Source of the DNA: Takakia lepidozioides
Taxonomy: Eukaryota; Streptophyta; Takakiopsida; Takakiales; Takakiaceae
NCBI GenBank assembly: GCA_030704615.1
Contig: CM060732.1
Coordinates: 76,863,053-76,927,052, forward strand
Length of the DNA stretch: 64,000 nucleotides
Direction of reading: 5' to 3'
The translations under genes were made by a program, and so were the position numbers. The notes beneath the pieces were generated by a model. The model saw nothing but the letters and a program-made list of their open reading frames with translations. It did no database searches and was not told the DNA's origin. Below, in pieces: positions 22,386 through 33,963 of the stretch (the first letter of the stretch is position 1; each line of letters starts with the position of its first letter).

Positions 22386-25300
22386 ATGTCGAGGGAGCGA
22401 GATGCACTCGCTCGATTCCATTCCAATGCAGGTACTCTTCCACTGACTGCCACTGCAGACGACGATGGGTATGCAGTTGTTCATGAGGATGAGCTGGTTA
22501 CAGTGTTCCCGCTGGAGTTGGGTTCTCTGCTTGTTCAGAAAGAGGTGTATGACGAGGATGGGAATTTGGATTCTGGGCACTTGGAGAAACCCTTGGTTGG
22601 CGAGTGTGGAAGGAAGTGGAGAGTCCTTCCAGGAACATACCGTGTCCTTGGAAAAGAGAGAAGACAATCAGCAGGATCAGTCGTTACCCCTGGCACTGCA
22701 GCATCGGTCGTGCAACAGAAGGGCACAGTTCCTGTGAAACAAGAGGTGAGCACATCCACTACCTTCGTTACTCTTTCGGACTCGTCCTCGGAGGATGTTT
22801 CTGAGATTCCTCCGCCAGTGCAAACTCCCTTATTGGATGATGACGAATTGCGCGAGATAACAAGTGTCATTCCAAAATTGAAAGCCCTCGCAGGTGTGCC
22901 TGGGTGCAAGAGCGAGCTACGTTTTGTTGATTGGGAGTCCCTTCCAGTGCAACGTGTTCAATACGTGCCAGCTCAGTTTGATGGGGACATCTTGTTTGAG
23001 CTCAACCCTCCCACGTCTTCCAGTGGACTGGCTGGGCTTCTGCAGGGCATGGACAAGAAACATGACGGACATCCTTGGTGCAGGACAAAAACTTCGAACA
23101 TCCATAACGACATTGGCTTGAAATTTCGGAGGTCGGTTTGCGTTGGGCATTGCAAGTGCCTGAATATTTCTTGCCCTCGGCTGAGAAACAGCGCTCAGCC
23201 AAACGAAAGTGAGTGGGAAGGTGTGCCCCTGAATCCTTTCACCCCAGGGCTTGCACCTCCCAATACCAATACTTTTGTGTGCAGGTTCTGCAAACTTTCC
23301 CCGTCCTGTGTTTCTGTTTGCCACGCTCGTATGTATCAGGTGGCACATCGATGCAAGACAATGACTCGTGCCTGCATTCATATGGGTGCACACGAGCATC
23401 CTGTGTCCAAAGGGAGTTGCAGGGATAGCGTGGACATCGCTAGAAATCTACTGAAGCAAGAGTTCCATAATGCCCCTTCTGCAACACCTTCTGCTATAGC
23501 GCTTGCAGCTAGCAAGGCATTCCTGGAAAAACACATACTGGGTGAAGGGGATTCGACACAGCCAATGCTGGATGCAGATTCCCTTGAGGCAGTCATGGAC
23601 CATTTCTCCGTGTTGAGCTCTCCCAATATTCGAAACCAGGTGAATGCACTCAGAATGGGCACAGGCACTGCTGGATTCATGGACAACATTATGGACCTCA
23701 AACGGAGGAGTCGCTATGAATTCATTCAAAACAGTATGTTCCCTGGCCAGGGCTCGTCCAAAGTGTATTTGTTCAAGATGTCCGCTGTGGGCCAAGGCAG
23801 TGGTGTGAGCATTGTCCGCCGAATGCAACCTGGAGGAGATTTGGCTAAATGTTGGTTAATGTTTGATCACTGCAAACGGGTGAAGGGTTGGACAACCATG
23901 GCGTGCCATGTGTATGATCCAGCGTACCAGCGTGTGCTCTCCATAGCAATTTGTGATATGCAGTCGGAGGACACTGAATCCCAGATGCTCATGTGGAAGT
24001 CCCTCCTGACCGTCATGCAGCGCAATGGAATACAGAACACAAACTTTGCGGGCTTCATGGCTGATAGTGCACAGGCAAATTTCAATGCAGTGCGGCGCGT
24101 GTTTGGTTCTGGGGATCCTAAGGTCCCCATGGAAAATAGGGAGCGCACATGCCTCTTCCATTGGAGTCAATCTCTGGCACGTCATACAAAGCGCTGCATT
24201 CGCCCTGACCTTCAGTTGGAGCATAGAAGGCTCTGTCTGAAGTACAAGAATGCCACCTCAATGGGAGAAGCAGAGAGCACTTACCAGGCAATCCGGGCTT
24301 GGTGGTTCTCCGCTGGTGCTGCTACAGGTATCCACCTGAAGGAGTTGGAGGACTGGTTGGTTTTCTGGCACTTCAGGTACAGACAGTGGGGAGCTTTCAT
24401 GACGACGGTAAGCCTCACAAGTTTTCCTTAAACACAAATTGCACTTTGCATCGTGCCTGTTCATTTGGGGTTGTTCGATTGTCACTTGAATAACCTCTAC
24501 CATTTCTTTTCCTTCCTCACATTTCCATGCAATGCCTCCTGCAGGACATGTCCTTGGAGGACTTGGCCGACATGCCATCGTGTAATTTGGCAGAGACTGT
24601 TCACAACGCCTGGATGCAACAGTCTACCAAAGCAGGTCGTGACTTGTATGTGGCCACTGCTGATGACATGGTGCGGGCACTTACACAACAAACCAGGTAC
24701 CGCAATTTTCTGATGGGACGGGGTGGAGGGAAGGGCCCCGATTCGACTTTGTTGATGCTAAGGGCTGCGAGTAGGTCCGGAGACCCGTCAAAGATGGCCA
24801 GAGCTCTAAACAGGTGCACTGAAGGTTCCCCTCTGCAATCCAGGCTCCCCCATTTGGAAGGCGAGGAAAGATTTGGATCATGCAAAAGGAAATTAAACAC
24901 TCTTCCAGGGTCAGATGGAGATTCCCATAGGCCAGACAGGGTCAATTTCTCTGTGCCAAAGGTGTCTCCAGTGCAGACTAAGTCCTGTGCCGGCCCCTTC
25001 CCAGGTGGGTCCTCCTCCTGTGGAGCAGGTGCGGAACATGCAAGCATAGCAGCGGAAATCCCATTGGAGGAGGTGGTGGCCATGGTGCAGGAATCTGATT
25101 GCATTGATAGTGACTGGCATATAGAACGCACCCCACCAGGATCTAGAGTGGCTTGCATGGCAATTCGGACCCCCTCTTTCAAGAAATGCAAATCAAAAAT
25201 ATGCAAAGGCTCCAGGGGGACTCCAGCTCCAACATTCACAGGGTTGTTCCGACCTTATCATAGTGGGGAGTCAAAAGAGCACAAGTTTTGGTTCTGCCCA

Positions 25301-25957
25301 GACGATATGGCACGATGCGTGAAGGGAACAGTTCGTCCTTCCGTGATAATGAAGCCCCCTCCCCCCGCAATTTGGCCTGTGCAAATTGGGACATCGCTGT
25401 CCTCAACCGAGATAAGCATGCTGGAGGAGGGAGGGTTTTGTCTTGCACGGTCCCGGGTGGTGCCCTTATGCACTGTCGGCACAGATGTGCCACATGCTCC
25501 GACAATGCCTCCACCCGGTGCCAACTCCCACCCAACAAAAAGAGATGGAAAAACAGTGCGCCGTGTTGCTTCGGGTGCAGATCACGAATGCAAGATGGAA
25601 TCGGCTAGAATTTTGCAGGCTACGGTGGCTCGTATCACCGAAGTCCCTTCCCCGGGGTATGGACGGATTTACACAGTGCTGTCAATTGGCTCAGTTCTTC
25701 ATGCCAAAGAATATCAAGTTACCATTGGGAATTTCCCATCGTGCACTTGTCCGGATTTTGTAACGATGCGTGAGGGCGCTCTCGGCATGAGAGGGAAGTG
25801 GGTCCCCTGCAAGCATCAATATTACATATACCTTGTAATTATGTGTTGCGACGGTAAGAGAGACCAATTCATTCACCAAGCCACACTAGGCTACGGAGAA
25901 GTCATCACCCTTCTGCAGCGGGACACCTCGCGTAGAGCTCCGCCAACTTCTCTTTGA
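22386..25957 (+). CDS. Mutator-like (MULE) transposase with GCM-type zinc cluster and SWIM finger
   Basis: Two exons, 22386-24407 and 24545-25957, joined in phase 0 (donor ACG/GTAAGC, acceptor CTGCAG/GAC), giving about 1144 residues with no internal stop. A WRKY-GCM1-type zinc cluster occupies about residues 228-345, with CVGHCKC, FVCRFC and HMGAHEHPVS as ligand-rich landmarks. It is followed by a MULE DDE core: first Asp in LMFDHCK (about residue 494), second Asp in GFMADSAQ (about 560), then CLFHW, with the Glu probably in LKELEDW. A C-terminal SWIM finger (C1074-x-C1076...C1096-x-H1098) follows. This domain order is that of MULE transposases and their domesticated FAR1-like relatives. The flanking 9-bp duplication and terminal repeats show it is the element's own transposase. 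The start at 22386 is a choice; the frame extends upstream. Confidence 0.87.
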
Positions 25958-26102
25958 ACACATACGAGCCATGCCCGCTTCCCATGCTGGTTTCCAGGTT
26001 GCCGTGTGAAGACTTTTCATTTTATGACAAACATATACATTTCGTTCACTTGTGAGGGCAAATGCACTTGCGATTCATTGTAAGCGTCTCTCTGTGAATT
26101 GA

Positions 26103-26108
26103 AATAAA
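26103..26108 (+). promoter_or_regulatory. Polyadenylation signal for the transposase
   Basis: AATAAA lies about 146 bases after the transposase stop codon, in A/T-rich DNA followed by T-rich sequence. It is the best candidate signal before the right terminal repeat. Confidence 0.45.
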
Positions 26109-26272
26109 CTGTGTCAATCATTCTGAGCTCAAATCTGACATGTTTACATATTCCTCTTTTTTGGCACGCATTGCAGACATGGTGCATGGTGGCCTCCTTT
26201 GTTTTGTCCACGGTAATAGGCCCTCTTCCTGCAATCCTCGCCTATAGGACCTGCTTCTCCAGCAGATTCATG

Positions 26273-26376
26273 CCGCTCACGCTTCCCTGAAGCGTGAGCT
26301 CAGCTCACGCTTCAAAGCTTGAACGTGAGCTCAGCTCCCAGGCTCACGGGGCTGGGCTCACGCCGTAGCTACGCTG
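26273..26376. repeat. MULE-1 right terminal inverted repeat region
   Basis: Contains alternating GCTCACGC and GCGTGAGC motifs and ends ...GGCTCACGCCGTAGCTACGCTG at 26376. The reverse complement aligns with the left end at 9723. The right-hand duplication GAGAAACAG (26377-26385) follows at once. Confidence 0.75.
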
Positions 26377-26385
26377 GAGAAACAG

Positions 26386-29300
26386 TCATGGACTTTGATG
26401 ATTCTATGCCAGTAATCCAATTGAGAATTGGAAGCACAGAACTAACTGATGTACTGATAGATGGAGGCTCTGGAATAAATATCATGACAGACCAATTAAG
26501 AAAGAAGCTTGGTCTAAGTAACATGAAACCAGCCCCATTTACAGTAACAATGGCAGATCAAAGGAGTGTACAGCCATTGGGATTGATAAGAGGAGTTAAG
26601 ATACAGATACAAAAGATGATCTTTATGATCACAGTAACTGTGTTGAAGATGGATGAAGTCATGGAGGCTTACTCCTTATTATTGGGACGTCCGTGGCTGA
26701 AACAGGCCAGGGTATTCCATGACTGGAATTCTCAGTTACTAACCGTGCATAATGGGATGCACGAGATACAAATTACCACAAAGAAATCTAGTAGATTACC
26801 TGCTACGAGAAGACCTCGAGGGGTCAGAGAGTATGACTGGAGAGGAGGACTGGATGAGGAGCAGGAAGCTACCCTGTTTGCTGCACACCCAGAGTGGGAG
26901 CAAGTTGCAGAGATGCGGCTGGAAGGCCTAAGTTGTTTAAGAGGTATCTGCTGTGGTGTAGTATCAGCAACACCAATTGAAGAGGAAACCAGCAGTTACC
27001 CATCACATTTCCATGAAGAAAGAGAAGGAGAAATGGAAATCCTAGAGGAACCAGCCACTGTGAGTTTACAGGATGAAATGGTGACTGGTTGGACAATCAC
27101 AGCTGATGAGCAGGTGAGGGAAGTGAATGTGGGAACTGAAGAGGAACCGAGGATGGTGAAGGTAGGAGCTGAATTGGAGCCAGAATTCTTTGAAGAAGCT
27201 AAGAGTTTGTTCATCAAATACAAAGATGTATTTGCTTGGAGCTATGAGGATCTAAAAGGGATACCACCTGAAATCTGTCAGCATAAGATTGAACTGGAAC
27301 CAGTATCAGTACCAATCAAGCAGGCAAGGTACAGAATGAATCCCAACTATGCACAGAAGGTTGGAGAAGAGATCAAGAAGTTGGCTGAGGCTACGTTTAT
27401 ATACCCAATAGAGTATACAACTTGGTTGTCACCCATTGTGATAGTTCCCAAGAAGAATGGTAAACTAAGAGTTTGTGTGAACTACAAGAAGCTGAATGCT
27501 TGTACGAAGAAAGATCCTTTCCCTTTGCCATTCACAGAAGCAGTATTGGACACTGTGGCAGGCCATGAGATGTACTCATTCATGGATGGCTTCAGTGGTT
27601 ATAATCAAGTGCAAGTGGCAGAAGAAGACCAAGGAAAGACAGCTTTCATCACAGACTGGGGTGCTTATGCATACAAAGTCATGCCCTTTGGACTTTGTAA
27701 TGCACCGGCAACCTTTCAGAGAGTGATAAGTGAATCTTTTCATGAGTATCTGGATGATTTCATGCAGGTATTCTTGGATGATTTCAGTGTGTACAGCTCT
27801 AAGAATGAGCACTTGCATAAATTGGAGTTATGTCTGGCCAGATGCAGGATGAGAGGTCTGGGCCTGAATCCAGAGAAGTGTACTTTCTGTGTGGACTCAG
27901 GGGTGCTACTGGGACACATTATGTGTAAGAGGGGACTTCTTGTGGATCCCAGGAAAACAGAGGCCATTAAAGCCTCACCACCACCAGTGAATGTTAAGAG
28001 TCTAAGGAGAATCCTTGGACAAACCAGCTATTACAGAAGATTTGTCAGACGGTATGCACAGATAGCAGCACCATTGAGCAAACTTCTGAAGAAAGATGCA
28101 GTGTTTGCATGGACACCTGAATGTCAACATGAACTTACATTGTCAGTAACAACTACACCTGTGCTGATTAACCCTCACTGGCATGTAGTATTCCATGTTC
28201 ACTGCGATGCATCAGGAGAAGCGTTGGGAGCGGTGTTAGCCCAGAATGTTACAGGGAATATAGATTCACCTGTGTACTATGCTAGCCGGTTGATGAACAA
28301 TGCTGAGAGGACCTATAGCACAACGGAAAGAGAAGCATTGGCAATGATCTATGCAGTGAAGAAATTCAGGCATTACCTGTTGGGCAAGAAGTTTATGTTC
28401 TATGTGGATCACCAGGCTCTGATATACCTGGTAAACAAACCTCTGATAAGCGGAAGAATAGCAAGATGGTTGATAATCTTGCACGAGTTTGAGTTCGAGG
28501 TTGTTTACAAGCCTGGAAGACTGCATCTTGTGGCGGATCATTTGTCACGATTGTCAACAGGAGAACCAGCCACAGGAATAGATGATCAATTACCAGATGC
28601 GAGTCTATTTGCAGTGGAGGTGCAGGGAAGTGCAGATGACTGGTTAGATTGGCAGTGGCCAATCAGATACTACCTTGTTCATGGTCAGTGCCCACCAAGT
28701 TATGGAAAGGAGCAGAGAAAGAGAATTGCTATCAAGGCTCTACCTTACACTATGGTAGGGAGCAGAATGTATAAGCTAGGACCAGATGGAGTGCTGAAGC
28801 GATGCTTATACCACCATGAAGTTAAGAAAGTTTTGGAGGAAGTTCATAAAGGAGTGGCAGGAGGTCATTTTGGAGAAGAGACTACCAGTAGAAAGATACT
28901 ACATGCAGGTTACTGGTGGCCTACTTTGTTCAAAGATGTACACAAGTATTGTCAGAGTTGTGATGAATGTCAGCGGCTAGGACCTTTGCAGAGATCTGGG
29001 AAGATGGCTTTGCATCCTACAATGCCTACGGAACCATTTCAAAAATGGGGACTAGACTTTGTTGGACCAATTAACCCACCAGCCAAGAATACACAAAATA
29101 GGTACATAATTACAGCCACTGATTATACTACAAAGTGGGTGGAAGCTAAAGCTTTGAGGGACAATACAACCAAGTCCACAGCAAGGTTCCTGTATGAGAA
29201 CATACTTACACGATTTGGCTGTCCCTTGGAATTTATCAGTGATCAGGGAAGTCACTTCATTAATGAGACCATTGAATTATTGACTAAAGAGTTCATGATT

Positions 29301-29957
29301 GTGCATAGGAAGAGTACAACATATTACCCACAGGGTAATGGACAGGCAGAGGCTACCAACAAAATACTACGTACTATCTTGGCTAAGATAGTCAATGCAA
29401 ACAGAACGGATTGGGATACAAAGCTGCTGACAGCTTTGTGGTCATACAGGACTTCATATAAAGTCACCACTAAGTATACACCATTCCAATTAGTTTATGG
29501 TATGGAAGCTTTACTTCCAGTGGAATTCCTGTTACCTACCATGAGAACGGAATGGGGAAAGAGAATGGAATTGCAAGATTCAATTAAGGTCAGGAAACAT
29601 GAATTATACCATGTGGAAGAAGTACGTGCTGATGCAGCTGATAACATGACCAGAATTCAGATGAAGAGAAAGAAACAGTTTGATGAAGGCAAGATAAAGA
29701 CTTTTAAGACGGGAGATTTGGTTCTTTGGTTGCAGAAGAAGGGGAAGATTAAAGCTTATAAGCTTAAATCACCATGGAAAGGACCTTATGTCATACAGAA
29801 GATGTATGATAACAACACCGTCATGTTACAAACCATTAACAAAGAGATGCTGGGAAGAGTCAATGCCAATAAGTTGAAGGGGTACAGTGGTATCCATGAC
29901 AAACCGTTGCAGCATGATTTGCATGTTGAACGCAAAAGCAGTCAGGGGTTGCGCTAG
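26386..29957 (+). CDS. LTR-A pol: protease, reverse transcriptase, RNase H, integrase
   Basis: An open frame of about 1190 element-derived residues. It reads into MULE-1 on the left without a stop, so an apparent upstream start at 26319 belongs to the transposon end. Retropepsin has VLIDGGSGINIM near 26450. RT follows (about 27200-27960) with [10 protein letters not shown], the [13 protein letters not shown] block and catalytic FLDD at 27771-27782. RNase H begins at HCDASGEALG near 28200, the integrase HHCC finger is near 28850-28980, and the DDE core includes WGLDFVGPI, FISDQGSHF and YYPQGNGQAE (29040-29350). A 9-base in-frame deletion after ECQ near 28130 distinguishes it from LTR-B. No chromodomain is seen. 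pol is physically cut off from gag by MULE-1. Confidence 0.93.
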
Positions 29958-30296
29958 TGATACCAACGGAGTATGGAGCACTTGTCGCTAGGCCGAGCAT
30001 ATATGACCAAGGCGGGCAGAACAAGCGCGACACAACCTATCACAGCCCATCACGGCGCGACACAGCCTATCACAGCCCATCACGGCGTGACACAGCCTAT
30101 CACAGCCCATCAAGGCGCGACACAGCATATCACAGCCTAGCACGGCGCAACACAGCCTATCACAGCCCAGCACGGCGCAATACAGCCTATCACACATCAC
30201 AGCCTATCACAGCTTACCACAGTGCAACACAGCCTATCACAGCGTACCACAGTATGACACAGCCTGTCACAGCTCAACAGAGTCTACTAGGGTTAC
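29957..30296 (+). repeat. 30-bp minisatellite that can encode a Pol tail
   Basis: Tandem units of about 30 bp (CACAGCCTATCACAGCCCAT plus CACGGCGCGA) follow pol. The frame starting just after the pol stop reads as repeated YHSPSRRDTA decapeptides, decaying towards the end. In LTR-D the equivalent frame (58023-57307, minus) is continuous with the integrase C-terminus, so the repeat was probably translated as a Pol extension. It shares the CACAGCC core with the LTR minisatellite. Confidence 0.75.
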
Positions 30297-30299
30297 ACA

Positions 30300-30781
30300 A
30301 TCCATAGAATCAGTGACATGTGGACGCATGATAACTTCAGGGAAATGGCCGGCGGAAGAAAGGACGGAAGCCAGTTTAGAAAGAGACACGTGGAAGTCAG
30401 GGCGCGACATACAGCTGAGAAGGAAGTGCAAGAACAGGTGTCATCAAGAAAGAGGACAAGAATGGCCGTCAAAGTACCTACTTAGCACGTCAATTCGGAT
30501 GAATGGCGGGTCCATTAATGAATACGGAAAAAGGGCAACGGAACAAACGGCAAGTACAGAAAAGCAAAATTCTTGTCACATGTGTTATCCTAGTGGACAG
30601 TCCAGCAGGGAAAGTCCACTAAAGAAAATTAAATCTAAAATCCAGTCACAGCGGTTACAGCCAATCGAAAAGCCAGAAAAAAGATCAAGAAATTGGAGGG
30701 AATTTAAGCGCAAGAGTCGGCGTCGTTCTAAGTAACGGGCGTCTCGACAGGACAAACCATCAATGTTATAGCTTTGAAGCT
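30300..30781 (+). other. Spacer between pol and ORF3
   Basis: A 140-residue, very basic frame is open at 30313-30735, but the matching region of LTR-D (about 56800-57240, minus) does not keep it open. I therefore read this as untranslated spacer, purine-rich on the plus strand, rather than a gene. Confidence 0.5.
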
Positions 30782-32605
30782 ATGGAGGAACTAACAGACT
30801 ATACGCTCGCAATAATACTTACGCAGTGGCATAGGGACGGAAGAACAGAGCGGATTTTTTCTCTTAATCGATGCTTGCAAGCCCCGCAGGCTTACAAAAA
30901 ATTACCCATAGCTTTTTGTGGCAACCATACGTTTATGCTTTATGCCCTGCAGGCATTTCTTCAATTGTTGCAACCAAAACCTTTCTGTGGGTCTAGAATG
31001 AAGAGAGTGAGAGGAATGGAATAAATCAGGGTGAAGAGCATCACAATCCTGCAGAAACAAACGATTGCTACTCCACAGGCAGTACAGTTACTGAAGGAGC
31101 TGCGATTAGAAGGATTGCAAAGCAAAGATTGGACATTGCACCATAGGCAGTACATGTTACAATTCTTGCAGAACTTTGAGCCTAGGACAGGAGCAACAAT
31201 GGTGAAGGGAGTTGAATTAGAAATTACTCCCCTATACCTACAGCAATTGTTTGAATTGCCATCAGGACAGGTGCATGTGAAGGAGCACAGGGCAAGACTG
31301 CAAATAGGGGACTTATTCCAAGAAGGGAGTTTCTTTAAAACTCAGGGTTATGCTTGTACCAAGGCCGTGTACCCAGGGCTAAGGGAGGTAGGCTAGGTAT
31401 TGAACGTTCTGTTTGCCATGAAACAGAACCAACAGTATTTGAGCAGATCCTTCACAGAGGAAATACTCAAAGCCCTGAGAGGAGAAGAGGTAGCATGGGC
31501 GGACATAATGTACAATGCACTGGTAGAGGAGATGAAAAGATTACAGGGCACTGCCGCAAAGTCTCCTATCATAGTGTCTGGGCCAATCATTGCTCAAATA
31601 ATTCTTGATTCTTGCATACTTGATGCTCGGGAAAGAAAGGAGATGAGAGTGTTTGAGACTGAAACCACTGCAATAGAAGAGCAAGGCTCTTCACACAGTG
31701 AGGGTGGACTGGCAGGGCAACCCCAGACTAAGAGACAGAGGCGGGGAAAGACTATAGTGGCGGATCCACGGGCTTCACGAAAACCGCATGATAATGTTTC
31801 CCAAGCTCTTGTGCAGGAAGGGGCACAGCAGCACAAAGAGCTGCTATTATTGGAAGCAGGGCCTTCAGAGAGGGAAGAGGAAGTTACTTCAGTATCACAG
31901 CCATCACAGCCAGATGATCGGCTTGTCACAGAGTTACCACAAGTTGTCCATGCAGTTCCACCAGAAATAATTGATTTGGAGAAAGAAGGGTTAGATATTC
32001 CCACTACAGAACAGGTGGTGGCAGAAATTGAGAAGGGGGACCTTCTCTATGAATATTCTGGTCTAGTCAGGGAAACAGTGATTCCGGAGGTGCAACGGTT
32101 GTCCAGGGGAAACCCTGCGGTGCATATAATACACACACCTGTGACGGAGGTACCACAGGTAGAATGTCAAGACACTGCAGCACCGGTGACGAATGAAGTG
32201 GATCAGGAAGAAAATCTGGTGGGGCAATGGCCTGAGTGGTTCGTGAGGCATCACATTGTTGAGGATCAGGGAGAACAGCAGCAAGCTCACCATGATGACC
32301 CTCAACAGGCCATGCTTATGAGTTCCATAAGCAGGACACTTAATTTGTTGGGCACTTATGTCAATACCCATGTTCCAACTACCCAATTGGCAGCTTTGAG
32401 GGATGAACTCAGGAAGGAGTTTGAGGCTCGACTTGCCACTGAGTGTGCAAACAAGGTCGATGAAGAGGTCACTCTCAAGATGCAGCAAGACTTAGAGAGT
32501 ACAGAAGCGGCTTTGCAATTGGCCAAGGAACAATTGATTGAGGCAGGCCTTGCGCAAGATCAGTTGCACGAAGCACTTAAGCAACAGCTATACCAAATGC
32601 AGGTG
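30782..32605 (+). pseudogene. ORF3 of LTR-A, two stops, truncated by MULE-2
   Basis: One frame from ATG 30782 (MEELTDYT) is interrupted by TAA at 31022 and TAG at 31394. LTR-D reads through at the second position with CAG, a C-to-T change. The N-terminal third resembles the plant-transposon-protein domain found after pol in Athila-like elements (blocks MLQFLQNFEPRTG and GVELEITPLYLQQLF). A Glu/Gln-rich linker and the start of a coiled coil (about 32390-32600) follow. The frame is lost at 32605 where MULE-2 begins. Its role in the element is unknown; env-like ORFs sit at this position in other gypsy elements, but I see no membrane segment or signal peptide. Confidence 0.72.
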
Positions 32606-32730
32606 CCTATGGGTGTCCCATTGAGTGGGTTACATAGGTTGAATGTGGATGGAATGGCAAAGTGAATAACAAGGATGCAAAAAGATGAATGTAATATAAT
32701 TGTCACTTTCTCCTTCCCGAATGTGGAATG

Positions 32731-33382
32731 TCAAGCAGTCCGACCAGTGTCCTGCCGTAGGGCCTTGTGCAGCTCGTTGAAACTCAGTGTTGGAGCATGG
32801 ATGAAGACGTCCACTGCGGATATGCAACTCATGCGCTTCAGAAAAATGTAATAAAGGTGTTTGCAGGGGACGTATGCTGCATTCTTCGATTCCATAACAA
32901 GGAAGTCCTCACAGTTGCAAGCTGGGTACTGTGAAACCGTGATTGTATACACGACACTGCGCGCAGCAGACCCGGCTGTTGACAACTGAAATATGCGCCC
33001 CATCCCGGGGTGAGGAACATCCCTGCAACCTTGCACTATGCAGGGCATTGCAAGAGCGTTGGCCATCCTGGTGTCGTTCGCCTTTGTTGGTGGCCGCCGT
33101 CTTTTCAGTTTTCCCCACCGATGGGTGGGCCAAGCTGCGGGGTCACCCACCGGTATGCGGGGCGAAGAGCTTCTCGTGGGAGGAGGATGACGACTGGGAG
33201 TTGGATTTCGTGGAACGTATTTTAGCTTTCAGATAATTAGGATGGAAGTACACGTTTACCCAAACACGGGAGTCCATGTTGAAGACGGGATCTCTCGGTA
33301 CGCTCCGCAGCGAAGTCCTGCAGTGAGAAGAGTGTGTCCTACCTAATAACACAAATGATTTTCTGGAGGATTCCGTATCCAA
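32731..33382 (-). pseudogene. MULE-2 transposase C-terminus with SWIM finger
   Basis: The minus strand reads PHPGMGRIFQLSTAG, then YTITVSQYPACNCEDF and YVPCKHLYYIFLK, a SWIM CxC...CxH finger. It aligns with MULE-1's PSPGYGRIYT, YQVTIGNFPSCTCPDF and WVPCKHQYYIYL, and both end soon after a conserved LLQRDT/LRQDTGR block. Upstream (33150-33382) a Ser/Lys-rich stretch continues in another frame, so there is either a frameshift near 33150 or a splice junction. The catalytic core and zinc cluster are absent: beyond 33400 the palindrome array begins. Confidence 0.68.
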
Positions 33383-33519
33383 CAGGATGGGTGATCAGTG
33401 CACGTAAAGATGAAGGTATGTAACGTACGTTACAAAAACGGACGACAACAGCAAGTTCACATCGGATATTTGGTGCCTGAATTGTAATGTACAACCACTT
33501 GGGCTACAATAAATCAGGC

Positions 33520-33926
33520 CTTCCCATGAATTTCGGCACCGAAATCTGGATGAACATCTCTGTCATGTAACAACTTTGGAAGCCAGGGGATGAATTCCGA
33601 CGACAGAAATAGTAATTTGTTCACCTCATGAAACTGACCAAGCATCCAACGGATGGATTTCGGTGCCGAAATTCGGATGAACATCTTCTTCATCAAATTG
33701 TTTCTGCACATGAGGGTTGAATTTGGATGCCAAAATACAGATGAATGTGTTTCTGATTACAGTCGTGATTCACCACGTGTCCGGATATTGGTGCCGACAT
33801 CCGAATGACAGTAATCCTGAATCGGCAGAATGGATGTATTTCGGCGCCAAAATTCATTCTTCATCTCCTTTTCCGACCCTAATTCTGCTGCCCTACGGAT
33901 GGATTTCGGTGCCGAAATTCATCTGA

Positions 33927-33963
<37 letters not shown>

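Larger units (their letters stand above)
9723..26376 (+). mobile_element. MULE-1: 16.65-kb Mutator-like transposon with cargo
   Basis: A complete insertion in LTR-A, flanked by the exact 9-bp duplication GAGAAACAG. The ends are diverged inverted repeats: both read GCTA then CGTGAGCC at matching positions, followed by further GTGAGCC copies. The interior, left to right, is a minus-strand multi-exon gene with ParB-like and N6/N4-type methyltransferase domains (14249 to about 10125), a 116-bp hairpin satellite (14330-21060), a minus-strand acidic exon (21072-21540), and a plus-strand MULE transposase with one intron (22386-25957). The transposase reads without a stop, so the element may be recently active. 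The unusual size comes from the satellite and the cargo gene. Confidence 0.88.
3360..32605 (+). mobile_element. LTR-A: Ty3/gypsy element, multiply interrupted
   Basis: The same family as LTR-B. It has a partial 5' LTR (3360-3680 plus 5996-6644), a primer-binding-like site, broken ORF0 and gag, a pol ORF that resumes at 26386, a minisatellite, and ORF3 up to 32605. No 3' LTR is present, because MULE-2 begins inside ORF3 and LTR-B follows. It is interrupted by a 2.3-kb transposon in the LTR (3681-5991) and by MULE-1 in the gag-pro region (9723-26376). The first 40 or so bases of the LTR are missing at the junction with the methyltransferase relic. Stops and frameshifts in ORF0, gag and ORF3 make it non-autonomous. 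Confidence 0.9.

Noticed and set aside
22386-25957. Domesticated host FAR1-like transcription factor instead of a transposase
   Set aside because: The gene sits between terminal inverted repeats and an exact 9-bp target duplication inside a retrotransposon, so it is the transposase of a mobile element.
26319-26385. N-terminal start of LTR-A pol at 26319
   Set aside because: These codons belong to the MULE-1 right end and target duplication. The uninterrupted LTR-B copy continues from gag-pro instead.
30313-30735. 140-residue basic protein between pol and ORF3
   Set aside because: The homologous DNA in LTR-D does not keep this frame, so coding is not supported.
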